64,000 bases of DNA from Azorinus chamasolen. Taxonomy: Eukaryota; Mollusca; Bivalvia; Cardiida; Solecurtidae. The notes below the pieces were generated by a model. That model worked only from the letters and a program-made list of their open reading frames with translations, searched no databases and was not told the DNA's origin. The translations under genes were made by a program, and so were the position numbers. Of the stretch, positions 1 to 11,900 are shown one piece after another (the first letter of the stretch is position 1; every line of letters starts with the position of its first letter). The stretch spans positions 52,849,059 to 52,913,058 of the forward strand of contig OY755252.1 of NCBI GenBank assembly GCA_963576725.1, in the 5' to 3' direction.

Positions 1-1491
1 CGAAATATAGCTAGTGTTGAAAAGGGTTATTTTATTACCCCTAACAACAATTCAAATGTTACATATCTGAATCAAATTGTATACCTTAAGTTTGATCGGT
101 ACATATTACCAAGAAATTGCAGTTAGAAATTTTCATGATAAATCCCATTTCTTGACAATGCCGTCTTTAATAAGAAAGGCCTCGTAATCTAATGACTCCA
201 CATCTCAACTCTTAACTGTGATCTAATGTGCGATAATGCACAGCTACACATTTGTTATTTCGATTCTAACACGACTTTGATTTAATAAAACAATACTTTT
301 CCCGGAGAAAACGGCAAAACCGGAAGCGTTGTCAGTGGTTACGCCATTTTTGCTGTTTCATTTACTCTACACGGCTTTCATCCATGATGTTACAAAGTAC
401 GAGTAAAGGGCAAACTCTCGACAGAAAACAACAAGTTCAAGTCAAAAATGCTTCATCTTTCACAATGAAGCGAACAACCTCTATGCCAAAGCTGTCGTGT
501 TTACAGATTTAGAAATGTAAAATTACATTTGACTTTGTGTGGTTTGAACATGGAATTTTATTCATAAATTTCGCGTGTGGGGAAATGGAACAGCCTATCG
601 AAATGTCGCGCGTGCAGTTCATTATCACGGATTAAAACACGGTATTCTTTGCTTATACGCCACAGGTTCAGAGTCGTGTTAGAATAATAATTAAAAAACC
701 AATGCAGTTGTAAATAATTTTAAGTTGAAATTATCCCTTTACTCCATTGATACTCTCATTTTGCCGTAATTGCAAATACAGTACCAGATCAGAAGCCCCT
801 AAAGGAACTGTCTGATAAGGGTCTGCTCTACATACGAACTTCCATATATAAATATCTACAGTTCTTTATATTATACAATATATGCATTTGACAAGTAAAT
901 TAATAATGTGTAGATATTATACTAACCTGACTCTGATCACCTGGATGGTTTAAAAGAATCCATTCAGATTAATCATTGATTAGGGTTTTGACGAATTTGG
1001 TGATTTTGGTTGCAATTTGAAGTAAAGTCTATAGATTTGGAATTTAATACATGTATCAGTAAACACCAATAAACATCCATTATTTCTTACGTGAATATGC
1101 AACAGGGAAAGGGTTAAGGTAATAAACCCATAAGCGCAAGATAATCTGTTTAGACGAGCACTTTTAGTACTTTGATTTCTGTTCTATAATGTATATTTAG
1201 ATTAATTTCGACCAGTCGTTGAACAAATGACTGGTGTTCCATTCAATGTGGTCATTTAAAGCAACAAGTCAATTTATCAAGGACAATTCGGTAACATTTT
1301 GGTTAGAAAAACAAAATGCACGAAGTATTCAATAACAAATGACATTATTTCTCTCTGTTTCGAAATTGTAAAGCAAACCATTTCTTTGTTAAGGAGTGAT
1401 CTCAGTACAAAGTTGTCGGTTCCGTTGAAATGACATTCGATATTGTGACTGGCTTCAAGTCGAAAATAAACTAAAACATGTATTTATACAC
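1..1491. other. Intron sequence, nothing recognised
   Basis: AT-rich single-copy-looking DNA with no open frame, RNA gene or repeat that I can support. It should be intron of the minus-strand galactosyltransferase gene, because exon 4 is at 2757-2941 and the next exons are not found to its left. Lines around 1090-1130 contain a weak TTAA-MITE tail (aacagggaaagggttaag). Confidence 0.5.
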
Positions 1492-1505
1492 CGTAATGTG
1501 TAGGA

Positions 1506-1753
1506 GCGAGTTGGGTTTAACCTCCGACCAACAGTATTTCAGTTATTTGCAGACGGCACCGGCTTGAGACAAGTCATAGTGCTGCCTCACTGGAATGCCC
1601 CTGGCGCGGGCACATGGCAAGGGCACCCCACCCTGTCACATTATCCTGAAACCGGGTCGACCAGTCCTAGAACTACCCTTTTAATGTCGAGCGTAGACAA
1701 GGGAGCTACCAGTACCAACTTTTATCGACTTTTGGTATGTCGCGACCGGGGAA
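1506..1753 (-). mobile_element. 5'-truncated tRNA-derived SINE
   Basis: On the minus strand this is the body of the SINE seen full-length at 59421-59720. It shares the segments about Lys-like TRNA-body, 'gttggtac', 'ggtgcccttgccatg', and the 3' end 'gttaaacccaactc'. The tRNA head is cut off just after the B box remnant. Flanks repeat 13 of 14 bases (1492-1505 and 1754-1767), a target-site duplication as expected for LINE-driven retroposition. Confidence 0.75.
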
Positions 1754-1767
1754 CGTAATTTGTAGGA

Positions 1768-2460
1768 TTTTTACTCTTATGTGGGCCAAACTTTAAAAAG
1801 CAAATATACGTTATTTCTTAAAACTAGCTTTAAATCGGCACTAAACCGAAAACAATACACTGGAATGTGCATTCACTGAATAGTCCACAACACTCGTGGC
1901 AAAACTATTGCACCGGAAATTCGAAAGGATCGGCTATTAATTATCAATAATGTATTCTATTTCTTAATGCAATAATACAATAAAATGTTTATTCTTAATT
2001 TCATCACCTATGCTATGTTATTTATACTCTTAATCGATCAGTATATGCAATCTTCAATGCCCAATCAAGTAAACTTTCATTTTCTCAACGTTACAGAAAT
2101 GACTGCTCCTACCACGAGCCAAAGAAATCGTAAGCATATATAATGCTTAAATGCGGGGCGACAACAACAAATAACAACAAATGACCAGCGCATAGTGACA
2201 AACGCAAATCGTATAGTGACACAGTGTGAACAGTGTATTGACAAATGCACAACGTATATTGACAAATGCACACCGTGTATTGATAAATGCACATCATATA
2301 ATGATAAATTCACAACGTATAATGAAAAATTGTGATCATAAAATGAAAATGAACATGTTATAATTGAATATGTACTCCATTTTACGCTATACTAACAATG
2401 CAAAGTAATTCTGCCCATGTTAACGCAGCTATGGCGTTCCATCGTATGTAGTTTCATTAA
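1768..2460. other. Intron sequence with a short degenerate repeat
   Basis: No gene is seen. At about 2195-2340 a degenerate ~21 bp motif (tattgacaaatgcacaacg-like) repeats about seven times. The rest is AT-rich unique sequence. Confidence 0.45.
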
Positions 2461-2699
2461 TGAAGTGATGATGATGACAAAGATTACAATGCTAATAATT
2501 ATGGATGACGATGGATGAAAGATGATGATAAATGATGATGGATACTGATTATGCTGCTGCTGATCATGATGAAGACGATAGATGATGATGATGATGCTGG
2601 CGATGATGATGACGGTGCTGTTGCTGCATGATGGTGATGGTTATGATGATGATGATGGTGATGAAGATGATGATAATGACAATGATGATGATGATGATT

Positions 2700-2730
<31 letters not shown>

Positions 2731-2731
2731 G
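2461..2731. repeat. (GAT)n/(ATG)n trinucleotide repeat
   Basis: Long imperfect ATG/GAT tract with minor GCT and GGT interruptions. It creates poly-Met and poly-Ile open frames on the two strands that are not genes. It ends 25 bp from the donor of galactosyltransferase exon 4. Confidence 0.95.
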
Positions 2732-2756
2732 CTGCGAATATAACAGCAATACTTAC

Positions 2757-2941
2757 CTGTACCCGTACTTGCTATTGTTAGAAGCAAAATGCATCACGTC
2801 AGAACAGCTGTAAATATTGAACTCATTGGTGGGTAACAGGTCAATGTCGTGGAAGATGTAACAGCTGAAGTTTGTGATGTTGGCGGCATACAGAAAACCA
2901 GCATTCATCAACAGTGCCCGGTTAAACTGCGATCTGTCAGT
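2757..2941 (-). CDS. GT7 glycosyltransferase exon 4 (DxD exon)
   Basis: 185 bp, phase 0 in and phase 2 out, with a CCCCAG acceptor and GTAAGT donor. It encodes TDRSQFNRALLMNAGF, then NFSCYIFHDIDLLP and NEFNIYSC. The HDID is the family's metal-binding DxD motif, and FNRA..NAGF is the preceding conserved helix. The length corresponds to the ~188 bp exon of vertebrate B4GALT1. A GAT/ATG trinucleotide tract lies 26 bp into the following intron. Confidence 0.9.
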
Positions 2942-5900
2942 CTGGGGTTAAACAGAATGAAAGGTTGAGTGAGCCATGTTTGTGCTGCTGTAAAGCATAA
3001 CGTTTGCTAAAACTTTGATCTGCATTTAGTTTTGAACTACAGCTGAACTTGGATATCTCGAACCTCAGGGGCCATATAAATTATTTCGAAATAACATGCG
3101 TTCGAGTCATCTGATTTGTAATGTGGACAATTTCTCCAATTCCCAAGTTAATGCAACACGTGTGCTTCTAGATATGCTCGGTGATACATTCTAGAATAAC
3201 TCAGAATTGAAACTTTGGAAGGACCGAACAGTTTAGTTCGAGTTATCCGAGTTCGAGATGTAGAAGTTCAACAGAACTTTGTATTCGTTCAGACGGTTGG
3301 GGGGCGGTTAATTGAGTGTCAAATGGTTTGGGTCCTGAGAATATGAAATACTTATGCATGTACATACGTGTCCTCTGAATATCGATTCAACACATATTTT
3401 AACTCTTTACTACACGAATATTTATACCATGAATGATACTATGAATGACACCATGAATGATACCATGAATGACACGGGTGAATGATACCACGAATGATAC
3501 CATGAATGCGAATTCTATGATTTTTATAACGGCATATGAACACAGGACTAGTTGGACGGTAATTCCAAACTGTGCAAACAGTCGGGATCCAGAGGAGACG
3601 TCGTGTTAGACGGGGTTAGTCGTGTTAGGCGGGGTTAGTCGAGTTAGTCGGGGTTAGTCGTGTTAGGCGGGGTTAGTCGAGTTAGGCGGGGTTAGTCGAG
3701 TTAGGCGGGGTTAGTCGTGTTAGGCGGGGTTAGTCGCGTTAGGCGGGGTTAGTCGAGTTAGTCGGGGTTAGTCGTGTTAGGCGGGGTTAGTCGAGTTAGT
3801 CGAGTTAGTCGGGGTTAGTCGTGTTAGGCGGGGTTAATTGGATAAAAAATATCTACAACTCAGTCAATAGTTTATAAACAAAACTTGAACGAATCGGAAG
3901 AAAAATGATGCAATAGATTGAAGTTTCAGCTGATTTTACTGCAGAATAAAAGTTAACTAGTATTATAAATACACGTAGAAGAAGTTAATTACTTACTACA
4001 GTAGTACATGTCTTAAGCGGTCATACATTTATTGAACATAGGAGTCTGAAAAAGCAAGTGATTGCTTAATGCAGGACAAAAATAATGCGGAAAGGAGCTT
4101 TTGTATTACTTTTGACCCGTAGTAAACTACCACCTGAATAACAGACCTATAATTAGATCTCTTTTTTATGGCCGCTTAAGATAGGTTTTACTGTATGCAG
4201 TTAGTGAATGTATAGCACGTACAGGTGGCACCATAGGTGGCTGGCTCATAACGTGTGTCAACCCCCCGCCTATTATACATCCGCACTATATTGTCCTACA
4301 GGAGCTTTCTGCATAAATGTTGTCCTACATGAAGCTACCCGTGCCTTTACAACCGATAATTAGTGCTATTTCTGGGGGTTCACTCCATACTATTTATTCC
4401 ACTGAGATAATTAGTGCTATTTCTGGGGGTTCACTCCATACTATTAATTCCACTGAGATAATTAGTGCTATTTCTGGGGGTTAACTCCATACTATTTATT
4501 CCACTGAGATAATTAGTGCTATTTCTGGGGGTTAACTCCATACTATTTATTCCACTTAGATAATTAGTGCTATTTCTGGGGGTTCACTCCATACTATTTA
4601 TTCCACTGAGATAATTAGTGCTATTTCTGGGGGTTCACTACATACTACTTTTTCCACCGAGATAAGTATCGCTAGTTATGGGGGTTCACTCCATACTATT
4701 TATTCCACTGAGATCAGTGCAGTCTCTGTTAAAGTCAGTCTTTTTCAATTGCTTGAGGATTGTACGACACTAACTCTTATTTCTCTGTGAAAAAATAATG
4801 TCTGCTCAGATTTTGGATCTGGTCAGTTTTATCTTCTTCCGATTCCATCAAGTTTTTTTTTGAAATTGTTGACCGAGTGCCAAACAGCTTGGGTCCTGAT
4901 GAGACGCCGAGTTACTCGACGTCTCATCTGGATCCAAGCTGCTTTGCAATTTATCTGAGCCAGGTTGTGGATTGAAACATATAACAGCTAAGTTCACATA
5001 CAACAGTCATTTACTGAGAGTCATTATACTGCCACCATGATAGGGAAAAGGGCAAGTTTTGTGTATTTGTTATGTTAGCTATAGACCTTCTGACATTATT
5101 TTATCAGTTTTATTAAACGGATTTTCTAGAATCTTATCAGAGTGAAATACGAATAAGACATTCGCGTTAACCGTTCTCGTGTCAACCTCGTCCTGACTCG
5201 CATTTGCAAACAGCTGGGATCTAGATGAGACGCCGGGTTACCCGGCATCTCGGCAGGATCAACGTTGTCTGCCACACCGTCAATAGTTTCTCAAACAATT
5301 AAACCTACTAGATATTATTTTTTTTAACAAAAAATGACTGCAATGAAATATTCTCAAGCATTAGAAGTTGGATTTATCAATTTTGACTAGTTTCGATTCA
5401 ATCAAGATTTTTACCGCGGACAGCGGGAATAGGAGAAATTGCAGTTTCATGTTTGTATAATAATAACTTCTTTATTTCTCTACCAAACTCTATGTTGTGA
5501 CCACTCTTTGAGACGAGAGTGGTCACAACATAGAGTTTGGTAGAGAAATGACGATTTTAGTATCTGAGTAGGCCCATATATCTGTTGCACTGTATAATAA
5601 TGATAGCAGTATAATAACTGAGTATCCCAGGCGTCGAGAAGTGCAGTGAACGCTCTAGTTTTCGTGAATGGTTTTTGTGCCAACTGATGAATTTCATAGT
5701 TGTTATTCTATTGGATTTTTATGCATCATTTTGTTTTAAATTGTCATATTATGTTCATACTAGCCAAATAAAATTATTATTATTATTATTATAATACTTA
5801 ACCCTTTACACCAAGAATAGTCATGTAAATACTAATGACGTCACGAATATTAATAAGCGTATGTAATAGCGCATGGACACGTGTAGTTTTGGCCATGACA

Positions 5901-8900
5901 GGAACCAACAAAGCAGACACTGGTCAGACGGTTCCTACAGGAGCCATCTGATCTGGGTCTACTCTGTTTACAAAGGCGTAAAATGGGCGTATTTATGACA
6001 TAAAGGGTTAACTACTTTTGCAAACTGCTTGGAACCAGATGAGACACCGAACAGCTCGATATCTCATGAGGATCCAAACTGTTTCACACTTGACGTCTCA
6101 TGAGGATCTAAACTGTTTGACACTCGACGTATCATGAGGATCCAAACTGTTTGACACTCGACGTCCCATGAATAGCCAAACTGTTTGACACTCGACGTCT
6201 CATGAGGATCTGTTTGACACTCGACGTCTCATGAGGATCCAAACTGTTTGACACTCGACGTCTCATGAGGATCTGTTTGACACTCGACGTCTCATGATGA
6301 TTCAAACTGTTTGACATTCGACGTGTCGAGAGGATCTGTTTGTCACTCGACGTCTCATGAGGATTCAAACTGTTTGACACTCGACGTGTCGTGAGGATCT
6401 GTTTGACACTCGACGTCTCATGAATATCCAAACTGTTTGACACTCGACGTCTCATGAGGATTCAAACTGTTTGACACTCGACGTGTCGTGATGATCTGTT
6501 TGACACTCGACGTCTCATGAGGATCCAAACTGTTTGTCACTCGACGTCTCATGAGGATTCAAACTGTTTGACACTCGACGTGTCGAGAGGATCTGTTTGA
6601 CACTCGACGTCTCATGAGGATCCAATCTGTTTGACACTCGACGTCTCATGAGGATCTGTTTGACGCTCGGTAACTAGTTTCTCAAAAGCTTGAAGGATTC
6701 TGAGGTAAGTAAAAAGTGCAACGGATAGGGACTTTAGACTGCACCAAGGTTAATGCCTGTGCAACGCCATTCTGCCATGCTAATTGCTAAATACAAAATG
6801 CGAAATGCGTTTTGCCAATTGTGTAAATTGCTAGGGAATGTTACAAATGAAAGATGTAAATCACAAATGCGAAATGCTTATTGCTAAATGCATGTTTGCA
6901 CTACTGACACTGAACAGCGCAATTTTTAAAATGACTGTACATTTGCTAAATGCATGTTTATTTACATTAAAGCTTATTGCTTATTGCACAACTAAATCAA
7001 AAGTGTCGCTGTTCAATGCTAGTAGTGCAAACATACATTTAGCAATAAGCATTTTGCATTTCGCATTTGTCATTTACATCTATCGTTCGGAACATTCTGG
7101 TTCTTTCCCTAGCAATTTCCACAATTGGCAAAAGCATTTCGCGTTTTGCATTTAGCATTTAGCAAATAGCATGGCGTTCAATAAATGCCAGTAAGATGTT
7201 ATCGGTGCAATTCAGATATGTCGAAAGCTGACGAATAAACTGCGATTACTTCCGAACTCGCCCGAAAGGTAACGAATACAAATGTAATTACGAGTACGTC
7301 GTTTTAATTTGTCACATCATGTAACAACACTGGAAACAAATAATCAGGGCTTAATACACACAGACACGTTCTCAGAATAAAAATACGGACACAGGAGGTT
7401 TTGGCCATGGCAGAAACTCTAAAATCATATCAGTATAGTGGCATAAGCAAATAGAGTATATAGATCCATCAAAAGGAGCCGTCTGATCAGGATCTACTCT
7501 GTTTGCAAATGCGTGAAAAGGCTTTTATACCGAGCAAACAGGTATGATTCAGATTATACTTGGTTTTCAATTCTGAGACTGCGTTTGTGAGTTGACAGGG
7601 CAACCTACTAGCTCCACGATGAATATTCTGTACGAGATTTGTTGTTTCTGTAGAAAGGAGTGCATATGGTGGAGAAATAGAACTCTGTGTTCTGACCGGT
7701 CTCTGAAAATAATCAATATTTAACGCTTTACTCCATCAAGATTCATGTAAGAAATATTGACATCATGAATATTACTGTACATTATTGTTTATAATGGCAC
7801 ATGGACACTGGAAAACATATCTAGATTAGTTCATAAGCAAACAGAGATGACCCTGTTCGGGTGGTTCCTATCGGAGCCGTGTGATCTGGGTCAAATTGTT
7901 TGCAAAGGTAAATAAAGGCGTATTTATGGAGTAAAGGGTTAAAATGGGTGGATTCTGCCATGAAACACGGTTAACATGTTTTTATTTTGGTAAAACAATA
8001 CTAAATAAATATTTTCAGGAACAAGAATACCAATTTTCTTAACCCTTTTTACTCCGTGAATACTGATGAGTTGAATTCTTATAACAACTCGTAATTATAA
8101 ACACGGGGTTTTTACCCTTGTAGAATTTTTAGAATCGTATCTGTATTACATCGTAAACAAACAAAGCAGACCCTGGCCAGACGGCTCCTACAGAGACCCT
8201 CTGATCTGGGTGTACTCTGCAGAGGCGTTAAAGGCGTACGTACATGGGGTAAATGATCTGGGTGTAATCTGTAGAGGCGTTAAAGGCGTACGTACATGGG
8301 GTAAATGATCTGGATGTAATCTGTAAAGGCGTTAAAGGCGTACATACATACATCGGGTAAATGATCTGGATGTACTCTGTAGAGGCGTTAAAGGCATACA
8401 TACATGGGGCAAATGATCTGGGTGTACTCTGCAGAGGCGTTAAAGGCGTACATGCATGGGGTAAATGATCTGGATGTACTCTGTAGAGGCGTTAAAGGCG
8501 TACATACATGGGGTAAATGATCTGGGTGTACTCTGCAGAGGCGTTAAAGGCGTACATACATGGGGTAAATGATCTGGGTGTACTCTGCAGAGGCGTTAAA
8601 GGCGTACATACATGGGGTAAATGATCTGGGTGTACTCTGTAGAGGCGTTAAAGGCGTACATACATGGGGTAAATGATCTGGGTGTACTCTGTAGAGGCGT
8701 TAAAGGCGTACATACATACATGGGGTAAATGATCTGGATGTACTCTGTAGAGGCGTTAAAGGCGTACATACATGGGTAAATGATTAACCTGTTACTCCAT
8801 GAACATCCATGAAGAATATAATGACATCATGAATACTGATTACATGATCGTTTATAATGGCGCATGCACCCAGAAACTACTGAATCAGATCTATAATACA

Positions 8901-11900
8901 CCAAATGTAAACAGAGCAGACACTGATCAGACCTGATCTCCTACATGACCGTCTGATCTGGGTCTACTCTGTTTGCAAAGGCGTTAAAGGCGTGCTTATT
9001 GAGTAAAGGAACCGGGCTACAAATGTGCTGAAGTTAATGTGGGTTTAACCCTTCGCTTGCCATTCACGTCAATATACCTACCTGTAAATAGTGAAGACCC
9101 AGATGAGACAGCTCCTGCAGGAGCTGTCTCATCAGGGTCTGCACTATTTACAAGTTGATTGTGCAACCAGTGCACTCCACAGCAGTGATTGCATAGCGAA
9201 ATACTTGTACACAGTGAAGATATATGCAATTATAAAACAGGGCATGGATCCGTAAAGAAGGAGAAATGTATTTTAAAATTCAGCAAGAGAAGGGTTAATA
9301 CGACTTTAATAGTGTTGTACATATAAAGCCAGTGATGTACATTTAAAGCCGTTATAGAATCAGGGCAACTAATGTGGATTTCGTTTTGTATCCGAACATT
9401 CCTTCCGGGCATGTAGTGGTTATAGACGGCAGAATGTGTCTCTTTACTCCATGAATATTCATGTAAAAATAATGAAAACATGAATATTTTATTAGCTGAA
9501 TTTTTATAATGTAAATTTTAAGCGATTTTTTCATAGGCAAACAGAGCATGCATACCCTGGTCAGACAACTCTTATGGAAGCCGTCTGATCTAGGTCTACA
9601 CTGTTTGTAAAGGTGTGAATTACAGAAAGGCGTATATACGTATACATGCAGTTAGATCTATGAGGTACACGAGGGAGAGGATTAACGTGGCATGTATACA
9701 TGTAGTTACTTTATAAACACCAATGGCGTTTGAACAGACTCTGTCTGCCCTGGGTCTACATTGTTTGGAAATGCCTAAATATTTTTCTTTATGAAGAAAT
9801 TGGTCCGGATGTGACGTGATACTTATATTATTGATACCTTTCGGTGATATTAGCCGTATTCGACAGGCCCTGTATCAATAAGCAACGAAAATAATAAGTC
9901 GAAGACAACACGCGATGAGCAAAGAACAAGAAAAAAGTGAACGCTGGTTGAAAACCGTTGAGATCGTTGAGTAACGCTGAGATCGTTGAGTAACGCAAGG
10001 TAAAGTTAGTCGATGAACTACAAGAGTACCGCGTACGGTACATGATACGCCCACTTGCAAACTTTCTCTGGTTCAATATGACTTATAAGTCTTCATATTT
10101 TCTAATTTGTGCTTCAGATCTTGATCTCCATATTAAGGTGATATTATATAAAACAAATTTGAAGTGAATATCTTATTAAATAACTAGAAAATTGTGTCTG
10201 TAAGACACAGTGATACCCCCGTGTGGGTGCTTGCCTAGCTGTACGTAAAATTCCTAAGTCATTTGACTTTGACCTTTGGCTTGCGGGCAGCATGGGCCGG
10301 GTGCATAATGAAAGTATGGATGGTGTTGAATATGTATATGCAATTCCATGCCAATAGCTACAGTGGTTATGGAGATATGACAATGAAAAAACTGTGACAA
10401 AACACTGCATGTAAAATTTCCAAGTCATTTGACCTCGACCTTGGGCTTGCCGGCAGCATGGGTGGGGTGCCAAATGATAGCACAGATGGTAATTGATGTG
10501 TATGTGAAGTTTCATGTGTATAAGTGTAGAAATTACTGACTTGTAACACTTGAAAAACTGTGACATCCAACTGCACCTAAAAGCGTGACACACGGACAGA
10601 CGGACGGACAGACAGACAGACGGACAGACGGACGGACGGACATGTGCAAAACATAATGCCCCCTGACTATCGTCAACGGGGACATAAAAAGTTATGACCA
10701 TTCTCATATTTGCATGTTTTCGTAAAGTTCATGGGCCATAACTCTGTAACGACATATTGAATGAACCTCAAAATCAACTCAGCTTCAGATTTTGTTGCAT
10801 ACAACATTTGTGTGAAGTTTCATTAATATCCGTTTAATAGTTTTCCCAGAAAACAACAGACAAACTTAAAGTTGACCGACAAACAAAGCAACGAACACAC
10901 AACGTTCAAGGGCCATAACTTTAAAAATAAAATGACATATCATAAAACCCGCAATATATTTGAAAATCAATATTAAGGTAATATCATATAAAAAATTGAA
11001 GTAAATATCATTTAAAATGAAAAAGTTACGGCCATCCTCATATTTGCATATACATTTGTATATGTATCTGCATTATTTTTTAAGTGCATGGGCCATAACT
11101 CCGAACCTCAGAATCGACTCAGTTTCAGATCTTGATGCATTAATCATTTGTGTGAAGTTTCATTAATATCCGTCAAATAACGAACAAACAAAATGTTGAC
11201 GGACGGACGGACGAACGAACGCAAGAACGAACGGATGGATGGACAGGGCCACCACAATATACGATCACCTTTATTAGGTGGGCATATAATAATTTGATTG
11301 GTTGAATTCAATAGGTGGGAGACGTTCATGTGACGGAATAGCAAGAAGTTAGCCCAGTCAAATACTACTAATGCTAACGGCATATCAGTTCTTCGGTCCT
11401 GTTGGTTTTAATAATATGCCATGGAGAAATGTGACCTCCAGGGTTAACCCAGATCCGGGGTCCGTTTTACTTAAGATCGCACGACTGGCATAATCGTGAG
11501 TTCTAAGATACAACGATCGCAACTACCAGTCGAACGAATTAGCCTAATTGACCTCATGCTAGAATGTATGATAATTGAACGAATTAGCCTAATTGACCTC
11601 ATGCTAGAATGTATGATAATTGAACGAATTAGCCTAATTGACCTCATGCTAGAATGTATGATAATTGAACGAATTAGCCTAATTGACCTCATGCTAGAAT
11701 GTATGACAATTTCGGCTACATTAGAACCTGTCTTAAGCGGCCATGAAAAATATGTCTAATTATGGATCCGTAAGGCAGGTGGTAGCCTAATGCAGGTCAA
11801 AAGTAATTAGGAAAGCTCCTGTAGGAGCATTTGTATTACTTTGTCCTGCATTAAACAACCACCTATGTTCAATAAATCAATGAGCGCTTAAGACGGATTT

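Noticed and set aside
2564..2813. Poly-Ile and poly-Met open frames on both strands
   Set aside because: They are translations of the (GAT)n/(ATG)n repeat.
10144..10707. 187-codon minus-strand frame with SVCPSVCLSVRLSVC-type repeats
   Set aside because: It reads through the GTCYGTCY microsatellite of a pearl-like element; no domain.
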